Shown in pieces: positions 9,590-19,336 of a DNA stretch of 64,000 nucleotides (the first letter of the stretch is position 1; every line of letters starts with the position of its first letter). Below the pieces are notes generated by a model. The model was not told the DNA's origin and ran no database searches. It saw only the letters and a list, made by a program, of their open reading frames with translations. Made by a program: the position numbers and the translations under genes. Location of the stretch: positions 124,001-188,000 of the forward strand of contig NZ_LZRP01000005.1 of the NCBI RefSeq assembly GCF_001678665.1, given 5' to 3'. The stretch comes from Erythrobacter sp. QSSC1-22B (GTDB lineage Bacteria; Pseudomonadota; Alphaproteobacteria; Sphingomonadales; Sphingomonadaceae).

Positions 9590-9634
9590 CTCATAACCTG
9601 AAGGTCGTTGGTTCAAATCCAACCCCCGTAACCA
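9590..9634 (+). other. Truncated 3' end of initiator tRNA-Met: island attachment site
   Basis: These 45 bases match the 3' part of an initiator tRNA. They start in the anticodon loop with CTCATAACC, then continue through the variable region, a T-arm with stem GTTGG/CCAAC around the loop TTCAAAT, and the acceptor strand CCCCGTA-A-CCA. The sequence to the left does not form the 5' half, so no functional tRNA is made here. The native terminator still follows on the right. This is the pattern of an att core left when an element inserts into a tRNA 3' end and restores the intact tRNA at its far border. Confidence 0.85.
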
Positions 9635-9659
9635 TTCATCGAAAATCATGATCCAATCG

Positions 9660-9684
9660 CCTCGCTGCTTCAGCGGGGTTTTTT
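9660..9684 (+). terminator. Rho-independent terminator after the tRNA fragment
   Basis: A 7-bp stem (CCTCGCT/AGCGGGG, one G-T pair) with a 5-base loop is followed by six T. It sits 25 bases after the CCA end of the tRNA fragment and is probably the original terminator of the tRNA-fMet gene. Confidence 0.85.
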
Positions 9685-9927
9685 GCGTTTCAGGCAGCAA
9701 GCCCATGCGAGAGCATGGCCGGGCGCTAGCGATGAACGCCCGGGCTGGGCGGTGCAAAGGGCCAATGTGGTTGGGGCCTAAGGGCCCCCGAGGGGCTGCA
9801 GTTGATCTCGCGAGAGCTCCCAGAAAGCTTCGATGATGAAATCCCGGAACTCCAATGACAAGCCTGCTCACTCGCGCTTAAGGTGGGTGTATCTAACAAG
9901 CTTGCTGTTCAATTACCGGAGATTTCG

Positions 9928-11820
9928 ATGCGCCTTCTGGCTCTTACGGCCATGTGCCTCACAGCTGCTGCCTGCACCACGACCGGACCGGATAAGGCGG
10001 ATCGTATGATCTCGCCGATTCTCGCCACGGTGGAGGCGCGCGACGATTATACCTTCGCCAGACCGCAGATCGCGCGCGTCACGCATTTGGATCTCGATCT
10101 CGAGCTGGACTTCAGGGCACAGACGGTGGGGGGCACAGCGACGTTGGACATCGCCGCCGCGCCCGGCGCCGAAGAGATCGTTCTCGATTCCAACGGCCTG
10201 CAGATCAACGAGATCATGGCAGCGGACGGCGCCCGGCTCGCCTACACGATCGGCGAGACCGTCGAGGGCAAGGGCGAGCCGATCACCGTGCAGATCGGCG
10301 ATGCGCGGCGGATCACCATCGATTACACCTCCGCGCCTCAAGCCGATGCGCTGCAATGGCTTGCGCCGGAGCAAACGGCGGGCGGCGAACACCCCTTCGT
10401 CTTCAGCCAAGGGCAGGCGATCAACAACCGCACCTGGATTCCCACTCAGGACAGCCCCGGGATCCGGCAGACCTGGGAAGCGCGGATCACGGCGCCGGCG
10501 CCACTGGACGTGGTGATGTCGGGCATCCTGCAAGGAGAGACGAGCGATGTGGGCGGAGGCCGGCGTGCCTTCACTTTCGAGATGGACAAGGCCGTGGCGC
10601 CCTATCTCATCGCCATCGCCGCTGGCGATATCGACTTCCGCACCCTCGGCCCGCGCTCGGGCGTATGGGCGGAGCGCGCGACGCTCGACCGCGCCGCCGC
10701 CGAGCTGGTTGATACCGAAGCCATGATCGATGCCGCCGAGGAGCTGTACGGCGAATATCGCTGGGGCCGTTACGACATGATCGTCTTGCCGCCCGCCTTC
10801 CCATACGGAGGGATGGAAAACCCGGTGATGACCTTTCTCACCCCGACATTCATCGCCGGAGACCGCTCCTTGACTGGGCTCGTGGCGCACGAGCTGGCGC
10901 ATAGCTGGTCGGGCAATCTGGTCACCTATGCCAGCTGGCGCGATGGCTGGCTGAACGAAGGCGTGACCTCCTACCTCGAAAACCGCATTTCCGAGGTGGT
11001 ATTCGGCGAAACCCGCGCCGCGCAGGAGCGGGCGCTAAGCTATGCCGGGGTGATGGAAGCGGTGGAAGAGCTGGGCACCCAAGCGCCTGAAACCACGCTA
11101 CGGACCCCGGACACCCTCGATCCGCTGAACTACAATTCCTCCATCACCTACGATAAGGGCGCGCTGTTCCTGCATACGGTGGAGAGCATCGTCGGACGCG
11201 AGCGGTTCGATCCGTGGCTACGCAGCTGGTTCGACCGGCATGCTTTCGAGCCTGCCACTTCGGCCATGTTCCTGGCCGATATGCGCGCCAACCTCATCGG
11301 GGACGACCGGGCGCTGGAACAGCGGCTGATGCTCGACCAGTGGGTTTACGGAACCGGCATTCCCGCCAATGTCACGCGGCCCGATCCACAGGCCTTCGCC
11401 ACAGTCGATGCGGCGGCGCGCGCCTATGCGCAGGATCGTACCCTCGATGCGCAGGCATGGCAGGGCTGGAGCGCAGCCGAGCAGATGCGGTTCCTGCGCA
11501 GCCTGCCCGAAGCGCTTTCGGCCGAGGAGCTGGCGCAGCTGGACCGAACTCTTAGCCTGTCGACCACCGGCAACAACGAAATCAAGTTCCTGTGGCTGGA
11601 GGCGGCGTTGCGCAATCGCTACGATCCCGCGGTCGCTCAGGCGGAGACTTTCCTCTCCACCGTGGGACGCAACAAGTTCGTCGAGCCTTTGTTCAGGGCG
11701 CTCGTGGATGAGGCCGAATGGGGCCTTCCGATCGCGCGCCGCATCTATGACCGCACCCGGCCCTCCTATCATTCCTACACCCGCGGCAAGGTCGATCAGG
11801 TCCTGCGTGAGCAGGGCTGA
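9928..11820 (+). CDS. M1-family zinc aminopeptidase, LTA4-hydrolase-like lipoprotein
   Basis: A 630-residue secreted metallopeptidase. The start at 9928 gives a lipoprotein signal peptide with lipobox TAAAC (C16), so the protein should be anchored in the envelope; GGAG precedes this ATG. The M1 signature is complete: GGMEN at 294-298, HELAH at 321-325 and the third zinc ligand E344 in WLNEG. The last 150 or so residues look like the helical C-terminal domain of leukotriene A4 hydrolase-type aminopeptidases. It probably trims N-terminal residues from peptides in the periplasm. It is a single gene and the first host gene to the right of the island border. Confidence 0.9.
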   Translation: MRLLALTAMCLTAAACTTTGPDKADRMISPILATVEARDDYTFARPQIARVTHLDLDLELDFRAQTVGGTATLDIAAAPGAEEIVLDSNGLQINEIMAADGARLAYTIGETVEGKGEPITVQIGDARRITIDYTSAPQADALQWLAPEQTAGGEHPFVFSQGQAINNRTWIPTQDSPGIRQTWEARITAPAPLDVVMSGILQGETSDVGGGRRAFTFEMDKAVAPYLIAIAAGDIDFRTLGPRSGVWAERATLDRAAAELVDTEAMIDAAEELYGEYRWGRYDMIVLPPAFPYGGMENPVMTFLTPTFIAGDRSLTGLVAHELAHSWSGNLVTYASWRDGWLNEGVTSYLENRISEVVFGETRAAQERALSYAGVMEAVEELGTQAPETTLRTPDTLDPLNYNSSITYDKGALFLHTVESIVGRERFDPWLRSWFDRHAFEPATSAMFLADMRANLIGDDRALEQRLMLDQWVYGTGIPANVTRPDPQAFATVDAAARAYAQDRTLDAQAWQGWSAAEQMRFLRSLPEALSAEELAQLDRTLSLSTTGNNEIKFLWLEAALRNRYDPAVAQAETFLSTVGRNKFVEPLFRALVDEAEWGLPIARRIYDRTRPSYHSYTRGKVDQVLREQG

Positions 11821-12154
11821 GAGAAGCGGGGTCGGGTTTTTCGAAACGGGTGGCTGAAGCTAGATTCAGGCTAAGGTCCGGCAAGAATGGTCTGCATTTG
11901 GAAAGGGACTTCCTCATTCCGAGGGCACCTTCAAGCGAACGTAAATAAATTCGCGAGCGACTTTCGCGATCGGTTGACCCGTCAGCCGCCGATAGAATGG
12001 GGCTTCAGCTGCAGCTTTGGTTTCGTGCCAGAGGGTTCCCATTTGGGTCCAGTGACCGTGCGCCTACAAGTGACAGGGCACCACCTGGTCACCGCTTGGG
12101 TCTGGCGTTCGAACCGCCTTTCTCGCGCTGAAGGTCGTGCCGACAGTGAGCGGA
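11821..12154. other. Gene-poor gap, nothing recognised
   Basis: These 334 bases separate the peptidase from a convergent small membrane protein gene. Open frames exist on both strands but have no recognisable protein features or convincing starts. No clear hairpin followed by T residues is seen after the peptidase. Confidence 0.5.
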
Positions 12155-12607
12155 TTACTTCGCGGCAGCTTGCTTGCCCGCAAGCTTGGCTATCTTTCTG
12201 GGAGGGATCGTGCGGATGGTCGCCGCGTACTCGGCCACTAACACGAAAAGCCAAAACTCAATCCCTGCCCACTCCCCGGTCGTGACGCCCCTCATCAGAT
12301 CCAACCCAAGCAGGAGCACTGCCAACAAGCGGAAGAACATAAAGCTGACCGTGGGGCGATCAGCACGGCTCGAAGCGGTCACCATCATAACCAGGCTGAA
12401 CCCACCCCAGATGACCTGACCGACAAGCGTTTCGGCCCGGTACAGCCCGTCCAATGCAGCGATGAACCAAAACAGGCGCGCAACGGCGAACTGGCTTTGG
12501 CGAGTAAGTTGGCACAGCTTAATAATCGGTGGGACGAACAGCGTCTTACCAATCCAGTGATCGACCTTTGCAAATGACATCGTGGTACCATAGCGGGCGA
12601 GACGCAT
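12155..12607 (-). CDS. Hypothetical small inner-membrane protein
   Basis: About 150 residues with three to four predicted hydrophobic segments (for example VARLFWFIAAL, VIWGGFSLVMMVTA, FMFFRLLAVLLLGLDLM and FWLFVLVAEYAATI) and a basic tail ending KLAGKQAAAK. No family is recognised. The frame stays open further upstream but would overlap the divergent esterase gene, so an internal ATG is chosen. The one at 12607 has GGAG three bases before it; an alternative is the ATG at 12580 (MSFAKVDHW). It is divergent from the esterase with about 46 bases between the starts. Confidence 0.6.
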   Translation of the reverse strand: MRLARYGTTMSFAKVDHWIGKTLFVPPIIKLCQLTRQSQFAVARLFWFIAALDGLYRAETLVGQVIWGGFSLVMMVTASSRADRPTVSFMFFRLLAVLLLGLDLMRGVTTGEWAGIEFWLFVLVAEYAATIRTIPPRKIAKLAGKQAAAK

Positions 12608-12653
12608 TAGCTCCACGTCCGTTTGGCGTGCAGATACGGCGATGGAGACCCCT

Positions 12654-13328
12654 ATGTCCAAGATTGTGAATGGTGCCAGCCTGCAGCCCCGATCGGGAGG
12701 AGCACCCAAGCGAATCGTACTCCTTTTGCACGGCTATGGCTCCAGCGGCGCGGACATGATTTCACTGGCCCCGCACTGGCAGGAAGAGCTCCCAGACACC
12801 CTGTTTCTCGCACCTCACGCGCCACAGCGCTGCGGAATGACGGCAGAAGGCTATCAATGGTGGGGCTTATCAGGCTTTGCGCCGCAAGCACTCGCCGCCG
12901 GGGCTGCTTCGGCTGCACCAGCGATCAATGCGTTCATCGACCGCAAGCTGGAGCAGTACGGATTGACTGAAGCAGACCTGGCTCTGGTAGGCTTCAGCCA
13001 GGGCACCATGATGGCGCTCCACGTTGGGTTGCGGCGCGCTCGCCCGGTGGCAGCAATGGTCGGCTATTCAGGAATGCTGACCAGCACCGCCGAGTTGGCA
13101 CGTTCGGAATTCTCAAAGCCACCCGTGATGTTGGCTCACGGCACCGCCGATTCTGTCGTCCCTGTTGCTGCGTTGCATGAGGCCGAAAGCCAACTCAAAC
13201 GCCTGGGGGTCAAGGTGAAGACACATGTTTCCCACGGACTGGGGCATAGCGTCGATCCGGTTGGCCTCAGGCTTGGTCGGGATTTCGTGGCTGAAGCGTT
13301 TAAGGAAGGGCCCCGCGTTCGACCGTAA
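12654..13328 (+). CDS. Alpha/beta-hydrolase, phospholipase/carboxylesterase family
   Basis: A 224-residue serine hydrolase of the YpfH/EstB-like carboxylesterase family. Its catalytic triad is S115 in GFSQG, D166 in HGTADSVVP and H198 in GLGHSV, with an oxyanion region at LLLHGYGS. Length is typical for this cytoplasmic family, which cleaves short acyl esters or acyl chains. The ATG at 12654 is preferred over 12642 because GGAG lies six bases before it and the family usually starts close to the first strand. It stands alone and is divergent from the membrane protein gene. Confidence 0.88.
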   Translation: MSKIVNGASLQPRSGGAPKRIVLLLHGYGSSGADMISLAPHWQEELPDTLFLAPHAPQRCGMTAEGYQWWGLSGFAPQALAAGAASAAPAINAFIDRKLEQYGLTEADLALVGFSQGTMMALHVGLRRARPVAAMVGYSGMLTSTAELARSEFSKPPVMLAHGTADSVVPVAALHEAESQLKRLGVKVKTHVSHGLGHSVDPVGLRLGRDFVAEAFKEGPRVRP

Positions 13329-13791
13329 ACCGTCCGTCTTCGGGGAAGAGCGAATAGGAGGTGCAAGCCGATTTCTGCGGTTGAGTCCCAATCGAGATTC
13401 ATTGTGAGGAAGAGGATTTGCGCGAGTTCCTCAACCTTCTGCACCCAAGGCCTGAGAACCAGGCAGCCGTTGGCGTTGCAATCGACGCGGGAATTGGTGC
13501 TGACCTCGTCGTCAATCTACTTGGTTGCGCGGCTTTCTCGCGCTGCGCACCGGGGGTTCAGCAATCGGCAAACCGCCCCGCTTTGGGGCCTTCGAGTGAC
13601 GATACCCAGTAGCCAGCGACTCCGCTCCAGGGCATAATATCTCTTCATCAACCCACTGGAATAGAGCGAGACAACTGCGGCAGCCGCTTGGCGGCCCGAT
13701 GCATACCCTCGCCACACCAGCGGCAGGGAGCGGGCGTACACCGCCTCGCTGTGCCGGCCGGCAGCTTGCGGCTGAGAAAGGAACATCGAAC
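13329..13791. other. Gene-poor gap before the Hsp70-like gene
   Basis: These 463 bases have no convincing gene. A 64-codon frame starting with TTG at 13418 has a purine-rich stretch before it but no recognisable product. The last 20 bases hold AAGGA upstream of the Hsp70-like ATG. Confidence 0.5.
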
Positions 13792-15111
13792 ATGACGAAC
13801 AGCACGCCCGCCGGAAATGGTGTCGGAATCGATTTCGGCACAACCAATTCGGTCATCGCGCGCGCTTCGGCCGGGGGGCAAGCGAGCCTGGTCGAGTTCG
13901 CCACGCCCAAAGGTGCCGACGCAGTGTTTCGCTCCGCGCTCTGTTTTTGGCAGGATGAGGCGGTGCCTGGCGCATTGGGCCATGAGGCAGGACCCTGGGC
14001 TATCGCGGAGTTTCTCGATTTTCCGGAAGGCAGCCGCTTTCTGCAATCCTTCAAATCGATGGCCGCGAATTCATTGTTTGAAGGCGCCAGCCTGTTCGGC
14101 AAGCGACTGCGCTTCGAGGAGCTGGGGCAGATCTTCTTGGAGCACCTTCTGGCCCATGCAGGACCCGCCCTGGACGACTTGCCCGATACAATCGTGATTG
14201 GACGGCCCGTGCGCTACGTCGGGGCTCGCCCGGATCCGGCACTGGCACGGGCACGCTATGATGCGATGTTTGCCATGCTCGGCCGCCCGATCAACTACGT
14301 CTATGAGCCACTGGGCGCGGCCTATGGCTTTGCTTCGCGCCTTACCGAACCCGCTACCTTGCTGGTCGCGGATTTCGGGGGCGGCACCAGCGACTTCTCG
14401 ATCGTGCGTGTCGAAGCCCCCGGCTTGGCGAAGCGTTGCGTCCCACTCGCTTCGGCGGGCATCGGAATCGCGGGAGACAGGTTTGATTCCCGGATAATGA
14501 ATCACATGGTGCTGCCCCTGCTTGGCAAGGGCAGCACCTATCGTTCGTTCGACAAATTGCTGACGATACCGGCCGGTCACTATGCGGACTTTGGGGACTG
14601 GTCGCGTCTCGCGCTGATGCGCAACCGGCGGACCCTGGCCGACCTGTCGCGCCTTGAGCGGAGCGCCACCGACCCGGCGATGATCCGGCGTATGATCGCG
14701 GTGATCGAAAACGAGCTGGGCTACTCGCTATATCAGGCCGTCGGACAGTTGAAACGCGCCCTTTCGGCTGAAACCAATGCTGAGCTTTGCTTCCACGGTC
14801 CCGGCCTCACCATCCAGGCGGAGACAAGCCGCGAAGAATTTGAACGCTGGATCGAGCCCGATCTGCGGAGCATCGACCAAACGGTCGACGTGGCGCTGGC
14901 CAGGGCCGGAATGTTGGCTCAAGAGGTCGATCATGTGTTCTTGACCGGCGGCTCGTCGTTGGTCCCTGCCGTACGCAAGTTGTTCGAACAGCGCTTCGGC
15001 GAGGGCCGGCTTGCGCAGGGGAATGAACTCACCTCAATCGCTCAGGGCCTTGCCATGCTGGCCGTGGATCCGGACCTGCCAAGCTGGCTGGCGACCGAGG
15101 AGCAGGGTTAA
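13792..15111 (+). CDS. yegD: Hsp70-like chaperone/actin-fold ATPase, YegD type
   Basis: A 439-residue short member of the Hsp70/actin superfamily. The nucleotide-binding fold shows VGIDFGTTNS near the N-terminus, the second phosphate loop LVADFGGGTSDFS at about 195, and the adenosine motif VFLTGGSS near 385. It lacks the substrate-binding and lid domains of DnaK, as YegD does, so it is a stand-alone ATPase domain with an insert. The ATG is chosen from AAGGA upstream and because it places the phosphate loop at the usual distance from the start; the longer open frame upstream is Arg/Pro-rich and unlike a protein. Cytoplasmic; its clients are unknown. Confidence 0.88.
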   Translation: MTNSTPAGNGVGIDFGTTNSVIARASAGGQASLVEFATPKGADAVFRSALCFWQDEAVPGALGHEAGPWAIAEFLDFPEGSRFLQSFKSMAANSLFEGASLFGKRLRFEELGQIFLEHLLAHAGPALDDLPDTIVIGRPVRYVGARPDPALARARYDAMFAMLGRPINYVYEPLGAAYGFASRLTEPATLLVADFGGGTSDFSIVRVEAPGLAKRCVPLASAGIGIAGDRFDSRIMNHMVLPLLGKGSTYRSFDKLLTIPAGHYADFGDWSRLALMRNRRTLADLSRLERSATDPAMIRRMIAVIENELGYSLYQAVGQLKRALSAETNAELCFHGPGLTIQAETSREEFERWIEPDLRSIDQTVDVALARAGMLAQEVDHVFLTGGSSLVPAVRKLFEQRFGEGRLAQGNELTSIAQGLAMLAVDPDLPSWLATEEQG

Positions 15112-15561
15112 GCATGCCGCGAAACTCACGTGAGGCAGCGAAAAACATCGACATCGGCGGGCGCTCACCATTGAATTGGGTAGAGGCCAGAATGGCAGCT
15201 TTCCGCTCATTGCCGATCCGGAACTGACCGGTCGGCTTACGGTCCAGCTCCTGTCAGTCAGCTTCGCGGCCTATTCTCGGTCATTCCGGTGTTCGCCCGC
15301 GATCTTTAAAGGCGGTCGCCCTTTCAAACTGATAACGCTATCCACTTTGAAGCCCAATCTGGGTCTTTCGTGATCTATGGAAAACTATCTGGATGCGGAC
15401 TGTCCAATCTTCCTCCTACTCGCCACAGCCGATTAGGTCGTTCAGGTCGCTTGCCACCTGAGAAGTTTGGGGCGCGCTCCATGACAGCCGAAGTTCGATA
15501 CAACTGGATTGTCGGCGCTCCTGACCCTTGGTTTGGGTTCGTTATCAGTAAGATAAGCGGA
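15112..15561. other. Gene-poor gap after the Hsp70-like gene
   Basis: About 450 bases without a convincing coding region on either strand. A short palindrome CTCACGTGAG lies soon after the stop of the Hsp70-like gene. Base composition seems more AT-rich than the surrounding genes. Confidence 0.5.
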
Positions 15562-15598
15562 TGAGGCAAAACCTGCAAACCTTGTTCGTTTTGCCTCA
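15562..15598 (-). repeat. Perfect 11-bp inverted repeat overlapping the exporter stop codon
   Basis: TGAGGCAAAAC at 15562-15572 and its exact complement at 15588-15598 flank a 15-base loop. The right arm contains the TGA stop of the leftward EamA gene. It could end that transcript as a hairpin, although no T-run follows on that strand. Confidence 0.6.
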
Positions 15599-16522
15599 GG
15601 AAAACGGTGTCGCAGTGATAACCCGTTCCCTCTGCAAAACGCGTTCGCGCCATGCTGTGAAAAGCCCGCTTCCGCTGATGATTATTGCGCCTGCAAGAGT
15701 GTTCACGGTGGGCAAGGTCGAAAGCAGCGCCCAGCCCAGAACGACAGCGCCTACGATTTGCAAATAGTCGAAAGGGGCCAGCACCGACACGGGCGCCGAC
15801 TGGAGCGAGGCGGTCATGGTGATCTGCATAAACCCCCCGGCCACTCCAGCGGCCGCCAGCAGCGCCATCGTCTCGCCATCGTGAACGCTACCGAAGAGGG
15901 GCAGGAGCGCCAGCCCCACCAGACCCGAACCGGCGAAAAACCAGAACACGATCGTGGCAACATGCTCGGTCTCCCGCATCTGGCGCAGCGCGACGGTGAC
16001 CCCGGCAGTACCGAGGGCGGCGAACAGGCCGACGATCACTCCTGCCAGCGGCAGCGCTCCGCCGCCCCCTCCCGGACGCATGATGATAACGACACCGAAC
16101 AGACCGCATGCCACCGCCAGCCAACGACGCCGACCGACGCGCTCACGAAGAAGGAGCCAGGCCAGCAGGGTCGCGAAGATCGGCATGGTGAAGCCGATTG
16201 TCGCAGCCTCGGCCAGCGGCAGCATCACCAGCGCTTGCAGGCTGCAAAGGATCGCCAGAATTCCCAGCGCGGTCCGTCCGAGATGCGCGAGCGGGCGTTG
16301 CGTCGAAAGGACCCCAACGCCGCCGGTCGCGAAAACCCATATGAGCACCACCGGCAGGCCGAACAATGCCCGATAGAACATCATTTCCGGCGCGACCACG
16401 CCCTGCTCCCCCGCCAGCTTGAGCAAGGCGGCCATGGTCGAGAAAGAACCCGCAGAAGCGATCCGAAGCCCGATCCCGCGCGCCACATTCTCCTGCCTGG
16501 CTGACGAAAGTTCGACGGTCAT
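15596..16522 (-). CDS. EamA/DMT-family inner-membrane exporter
   Basis: A 308-residue drug/metabolite transporter with about ten hydrophobic helices arranged as two EamA repeats. The first repeat includes MMFYRALFGLPVVLIWV and the GWALLSTLPT segment lies near the end of the second. Members export amino acids, metabolites or drugs; the substrate cannot be read from the sequence. The ATG at 16522 is preferred to an upstream TTG (16561) because it begins close to the first helix. It is transcribed away from the TonB-dependent receptor gene, with 235 bases between the starts. Confidence 0.87.
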   Translation of the reverse strand: MTVELSSARQENVARGIGLRIASAGSFSTMAALLKLAGEQGVVAPEMMFYRALFGLPVVLIWVFATGGVGVLSTQRPLAHLGRTALGILAILCSLQALVMLPLAEAATIGFTMPIFATLLAWLLLRERVGRRRWLAVACGLFGVVIIMRPGGGGGALPLAGVIVGLFAALGTAGVTVALRQMRETEHVATIVFWFFAGSGLVGLALLPLFGSVHDGETMALLAAAGVAGGFMQITMTASLQSAPVSVLAPFDYLQIVGAVVLGWALLSTLPTVNTLAGAIIISGSGLFTAWRERVLQRERVITATPFS

Positions 16523-16757
16523 TGTCGGGTCGCTTTGCTGGATCGGCCCGAGGTCGTGCAAGCCGTGACGTATCCGGAAAGGGAAATCAGGCGAGCAACA
16601 AAAGGGTCAGGAAAGGCGGATCTAGAAGCGCGGGATTGCAGAAGGGTAAACAAGATCTTTCGCACCGCCGAGGGGAACTTAAATTTCCCGCCTCCGACCG
16701 ACCCCCGGCATATCATCCTATAACTTCCCTACTAATCCAACATCTTCAGGGAAGACA

Positions 16758-19256
16758 ATGAAAACCACCTATCTCCTTCTGGCGGCAGCGCCGCTCGCGC
16801 TGTTCGCATCCGATGCATTCGCTCAGGCAGCACCGACCACGGCCGATTCCGCCGAGGAGCAGGAGGCGCCGCGCGAAGTATTCTCGACCGGTGTCGCGAA
16901 AGGCCGCGACGTCCTCGATGCCGCAATTTCGACCAGCGCGCTGAGTGCCGAGGAAGTCGAGGAGCTGGGAGCCAATTCGGTCGCCGAGATCGTCCGCAAT
17001 ATTCCGGGCGTTCGCGTCGAAGCCTCGGGCGGCGTGGCCAACAACAGCTACACGATCCGCGGCCTTCCGCTGGCATCGACGGGCTCGAAATATCTCCAGT
17101 TCCAGGAAGACGGACTGCCCGTACTCGAATTCGGCGACCTTTCGTTTCTAGGCGCCGACGTGTTCATCCGCAACGACCTGAATCTGGCAGCGGTCGAAGC
17201 AATCCGCGGCGGTTCGTCTTCGACCTTCGCGTCGAATTCGCCCGGTGGCGTGATCAACTTCATTTCAAAGACCGGTGACGTCGAAGGCGGCGCGATCCAG
17301 GCATCGGTCGGCGTCGACCACGAGAATTATCGCCTCGACTTCGACTATGGCGGCCGTATCAGCCCGACGCTGCGCTTCCATGTCGGCGGCTTCTACCGCG
17401 AAGGCGAAGGTCCGCGGGCAACCGGCTTCACGGCTTTGCAGGGTGGCCAGATCAAAGCGAATGTCACCAAGGAGTTCGCCGGCGGCTATGTGCGCCTCCA
17501 CGCCAAATATCTCGACGATCGCGTTCCCACTTACCTGCAGGCACCGGTCCGCGTCACCGGGACGAACGAAAACCCCAGCTACGAGGCGCTACCGAACTTC
17601 GACCTGCGCAGCGATACGCTGCTGTCGCCCAATGCCGCGAATTTCGTCTCGCTCGACGGCGACAACAATCTCGCACGCTACGACATGCGCAACGGCGTCC
17701 ATCCGGTCGTCAAGTCGATCGGCCTGGAATCGAAGTTCGACATCGGCGAATGGACGGTCACCGAACGCTTCCGCTATGCCGACATTTCGGGCGAGTTGTT
17801 CCAGAATTTCCCGCTCACCATCGCGCCCGCCGCACTGCTGGCCCGCTCGCTTGGCGGCCCGGGTGCACAGCTCAGCTATGCCACCGGCCCCAATGCAGGC
17901 CAGGCGATCGCCGACCCCACGGCTCTGAACGGCAACGGTCTGCTGGCGATCTCACTGTTCGAGAATTTTCGCCTGCATAGCGTCGACAACATGACCAACG
18001 ATCTGCGCGCCAGCCGTGTCTGGGACCTTGGTCGCGGCAAGCTGACTTTCACCGCAGGTTTTTATAAATCGCGTCAGGAGGTCCAGACCGACTGGTTGTT
18101 CAATTCGGTCATCACCGACGTACGCGGCGGTGGCGAACTTGCGCTCATCGACGTGACCACAGCGACGGGTATTCCGCAGACGCAAGAAGGCGTGTTCGCC
18201 TATAGCGCCGCAATCGTGACCGACGCCTATCGTCGCAAATACGATGTCGCCTTCAACACCAATGCGCCCTACGGCTCGCTGAACTACCATATCGGCAAGG
18301 TCGCGATCGGTGCCAGCGTGCGCTTCAACAGCGGCAGCGCCGAAGGCTCGGTGTTCGGATCCGAACTGGGCAACGGCCGGTCGGGCATCAAGCCGACCGA
18401 CATCAATGGCGACGGCGTTATCTCGCCCGCCGAGAGCCGTACCGGGGTGGTCCCGCTGACGACGCCGGCGCCGGTCGACTTCGACTATGATTACATCAGC
18501 TATTCGGGCGGTATCAATTATCGCATCTCCGAGCCGTTGGCGGTGTTCGCCCGCTACAGCCGCGGTGGCCGCGCCGCTGCAGACCGCATTCTGTTCAGCC
18601 CGGCGGTTGACCCGGTCAGCGGTGGCCTGACGGATCCGTCGGACGCCTTTGACATCGTCAAGCAGGCCGAAGGCGGAGTGAAATATCGCCAGGCGAATTT
18701 GACGCTCAACCTCACAGGCTTCTGGGCCAAGACCGACGAGCGCAATCTGCAGATCAATTCGCGGCCCGACGGGACCACGCAGGTCGAGCAGATCTTCCGC
18801 ACCTATCGCGCCTATGGCGTCGAGGCCGAGGGTGCCTATCAGCGCGGTGTCTTCAGCGTGACGGCGGGTGCCACCTATACGAATGCGACGATCGTGGACG
18901 ATGTGTTCAACCCGGCAGTGATCGGCAACACGCCGAGGCATCAGCCCGACCTCATCTTCCAGGTGACGCCGCAGGTGGAAACCGAGCGGTTCACGATCGG
19001 CGCCAATTTCGTCGGCACCACCGAGAGCTTCGCACAGGACTCCAACCAGCTTCGCCTGCCCGGCTACACGCTGGTGAACGGCTTTGCTCAGCTTCGCCTG
19101 AACGACAAGGTGCAATTGGCGCTGGTCGGGAACAATCTGTTCGACAAGCTCGCGCTTACCGACGTCACGCAGGGGGCAATCCCGGCAAGCGGCCTCGTCA
19201 CCGCGCGCGCGCTGAACGGTCGGACGGTGACCGCATCGGTTCGCCTTTCCTTCTAA
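16758..19256 (+). CDS. TonB-dependent outer-membrane receptor
   Basis: An 832-residue outer-membrane transporter. It has a signal peptide ([11 protein letters not shown], cleavage near 23), a plug domain at about 45-170 with [15 protein letters not shown] and [11 protein letters not shown], and then a beta-barrel ending in the aromatic C-terminus VTASVRLSF. Substrate uptake is energised by TonB-ExbBD; substrate is unknown, and sphingomonads carry many such receptors for siderophores and glycans. No ferric regulator site was recognised. A strong hairpin follows the stop, before the chemoreceptor gene. Confidence 0.93.
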   Translation: MKTTYLLLAAAPLALFASDAFAQAAPTTADSAEEQEAPREVFSTGVAKGRDVLDAAISTSALSAEEVEELGANSVAEIVRNIPGVRVEASGGVANNSYTIRGLPLASTGSKYLQFQEDGLPVLEFGDLSFLGADVFIRNDLNLAAVEAIRGGSSSTFASNSPGGVINFISKTGDVEGGAIQASVGVDHENYRLDFDYGGRISPTLRFHVGGFYREGEGPRATGFTALQGGQIKANVTKEFAGGYVRLHAKYLDDRVPTYLQAPVRVTGTNENPSYEALPNFDLRSDTLLSPNAANFVSLDGDNNLARYDMRNGVHPVVKSIGLESKFDIGEWTVTERFRYADISGELFQNFPLTIAPAALLARSLGGPGAQLSYATGPNAGQAIADPTALNGNGLLAISLFENFRLHSVDNMTNDLRASRVWDLGRGKLTFTAGFYKSRQEVQTDWLFNSVITDVRGGGELALIDVTTATGIPQTQEGVFAYSAAIVTDAYRRKYDVAFNTNAPYGSLNYHIGKVAIGASVRFNSGSAEGSVFGSELGNGRSGIKPTDINGDGVISPAESRTGVVPLTTPAPVDFDYDYISYSGGINYRISEPLAVFARYSRGGRAAADRILFSPAVDPVSGGLTDPSDAFDIVKQAEGGVKYRQANLTLNLTGFWAKTDERNLQINSRPDGTTQVEQIFRTYRAYGVEAEGAYQRGVFSVTAGATYTNATIVDDVFNPAVIGNTPRHQPDLIFQVTPQVETERFTIGANFVGTTESFAQDSNQLRLPGYTLVNGFAQLRLNDKVQLALVGNNLFDKLALTDVTQGAIPASGLVTARALNGRTVTASVRLSF

Positions 19257-19263
19257 TGGTCTG

Positions 19264-19292
19264 GTGCCGGGGCGCATTGCGCGCTCCGGCAC
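19264..19292 (+). terminator. GC-rich 12-bp hairpin between receptor and chemoreceptor genes
   Basis: GTGCCGGGGCGC pairs with GCGCTCCGGCAC across a 5-base loop, with one G-T pair. It lies eight bases after the TonB receptor stop. No T-run follows, so it may be a weak terminator, a transcript-stabilising hairpin or an attenuator. Confidence 0.5.
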
Positions 19293-19336
19293 CGGCACAA
19301 ACAGTCCACACGACAAGACCGACCGAGAGGCGAACA

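Larger units (their letters stand above)
1..9634. mobile_element. Right part of a defence island integrated in tRNA-fMet
   Basis: This stretch has an integrase gene at its right end, a truncated initiator tRNA-Met 3' end as its right border, and only defence-type genes in between (Gabija-like pair, NERD-NACHT protein, CxxC protein). Tyrosine integrases commonly insert elements at tRNA 3' ends and leave a duplicated 3' fragment at one border. The left border and the intact tRNA are outside the window, so total size is unknown. No transfer, replication or phage structural genes are seen here, so the element may be a passive island or the end of a larger integrative element. Confidence 0.75.

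Noticed and set aside
9545..9871. Open frame on the minus strand with GLDLNQRPSGYE
   Set aside because: This peptide comes from translating the complement of a tRNA T-arm and anticodon region, a well-known annotation error. The DNA is the tRNA-fMet fragment and its terminator.
11887..12285. 132-residue frame overlapping the end of the small membrane protein gene
   Set aside because: Residue use is Arg/Ser/Trp-rich and unlike a folded protein, and it runs antisense into a better gene.
13418..13612. 64-residue frame with a purine-rich leader before a TTG start
   Set aside because: No recognisable motif, no partner gene and a low-complexity end. It is not enough to call a gene.
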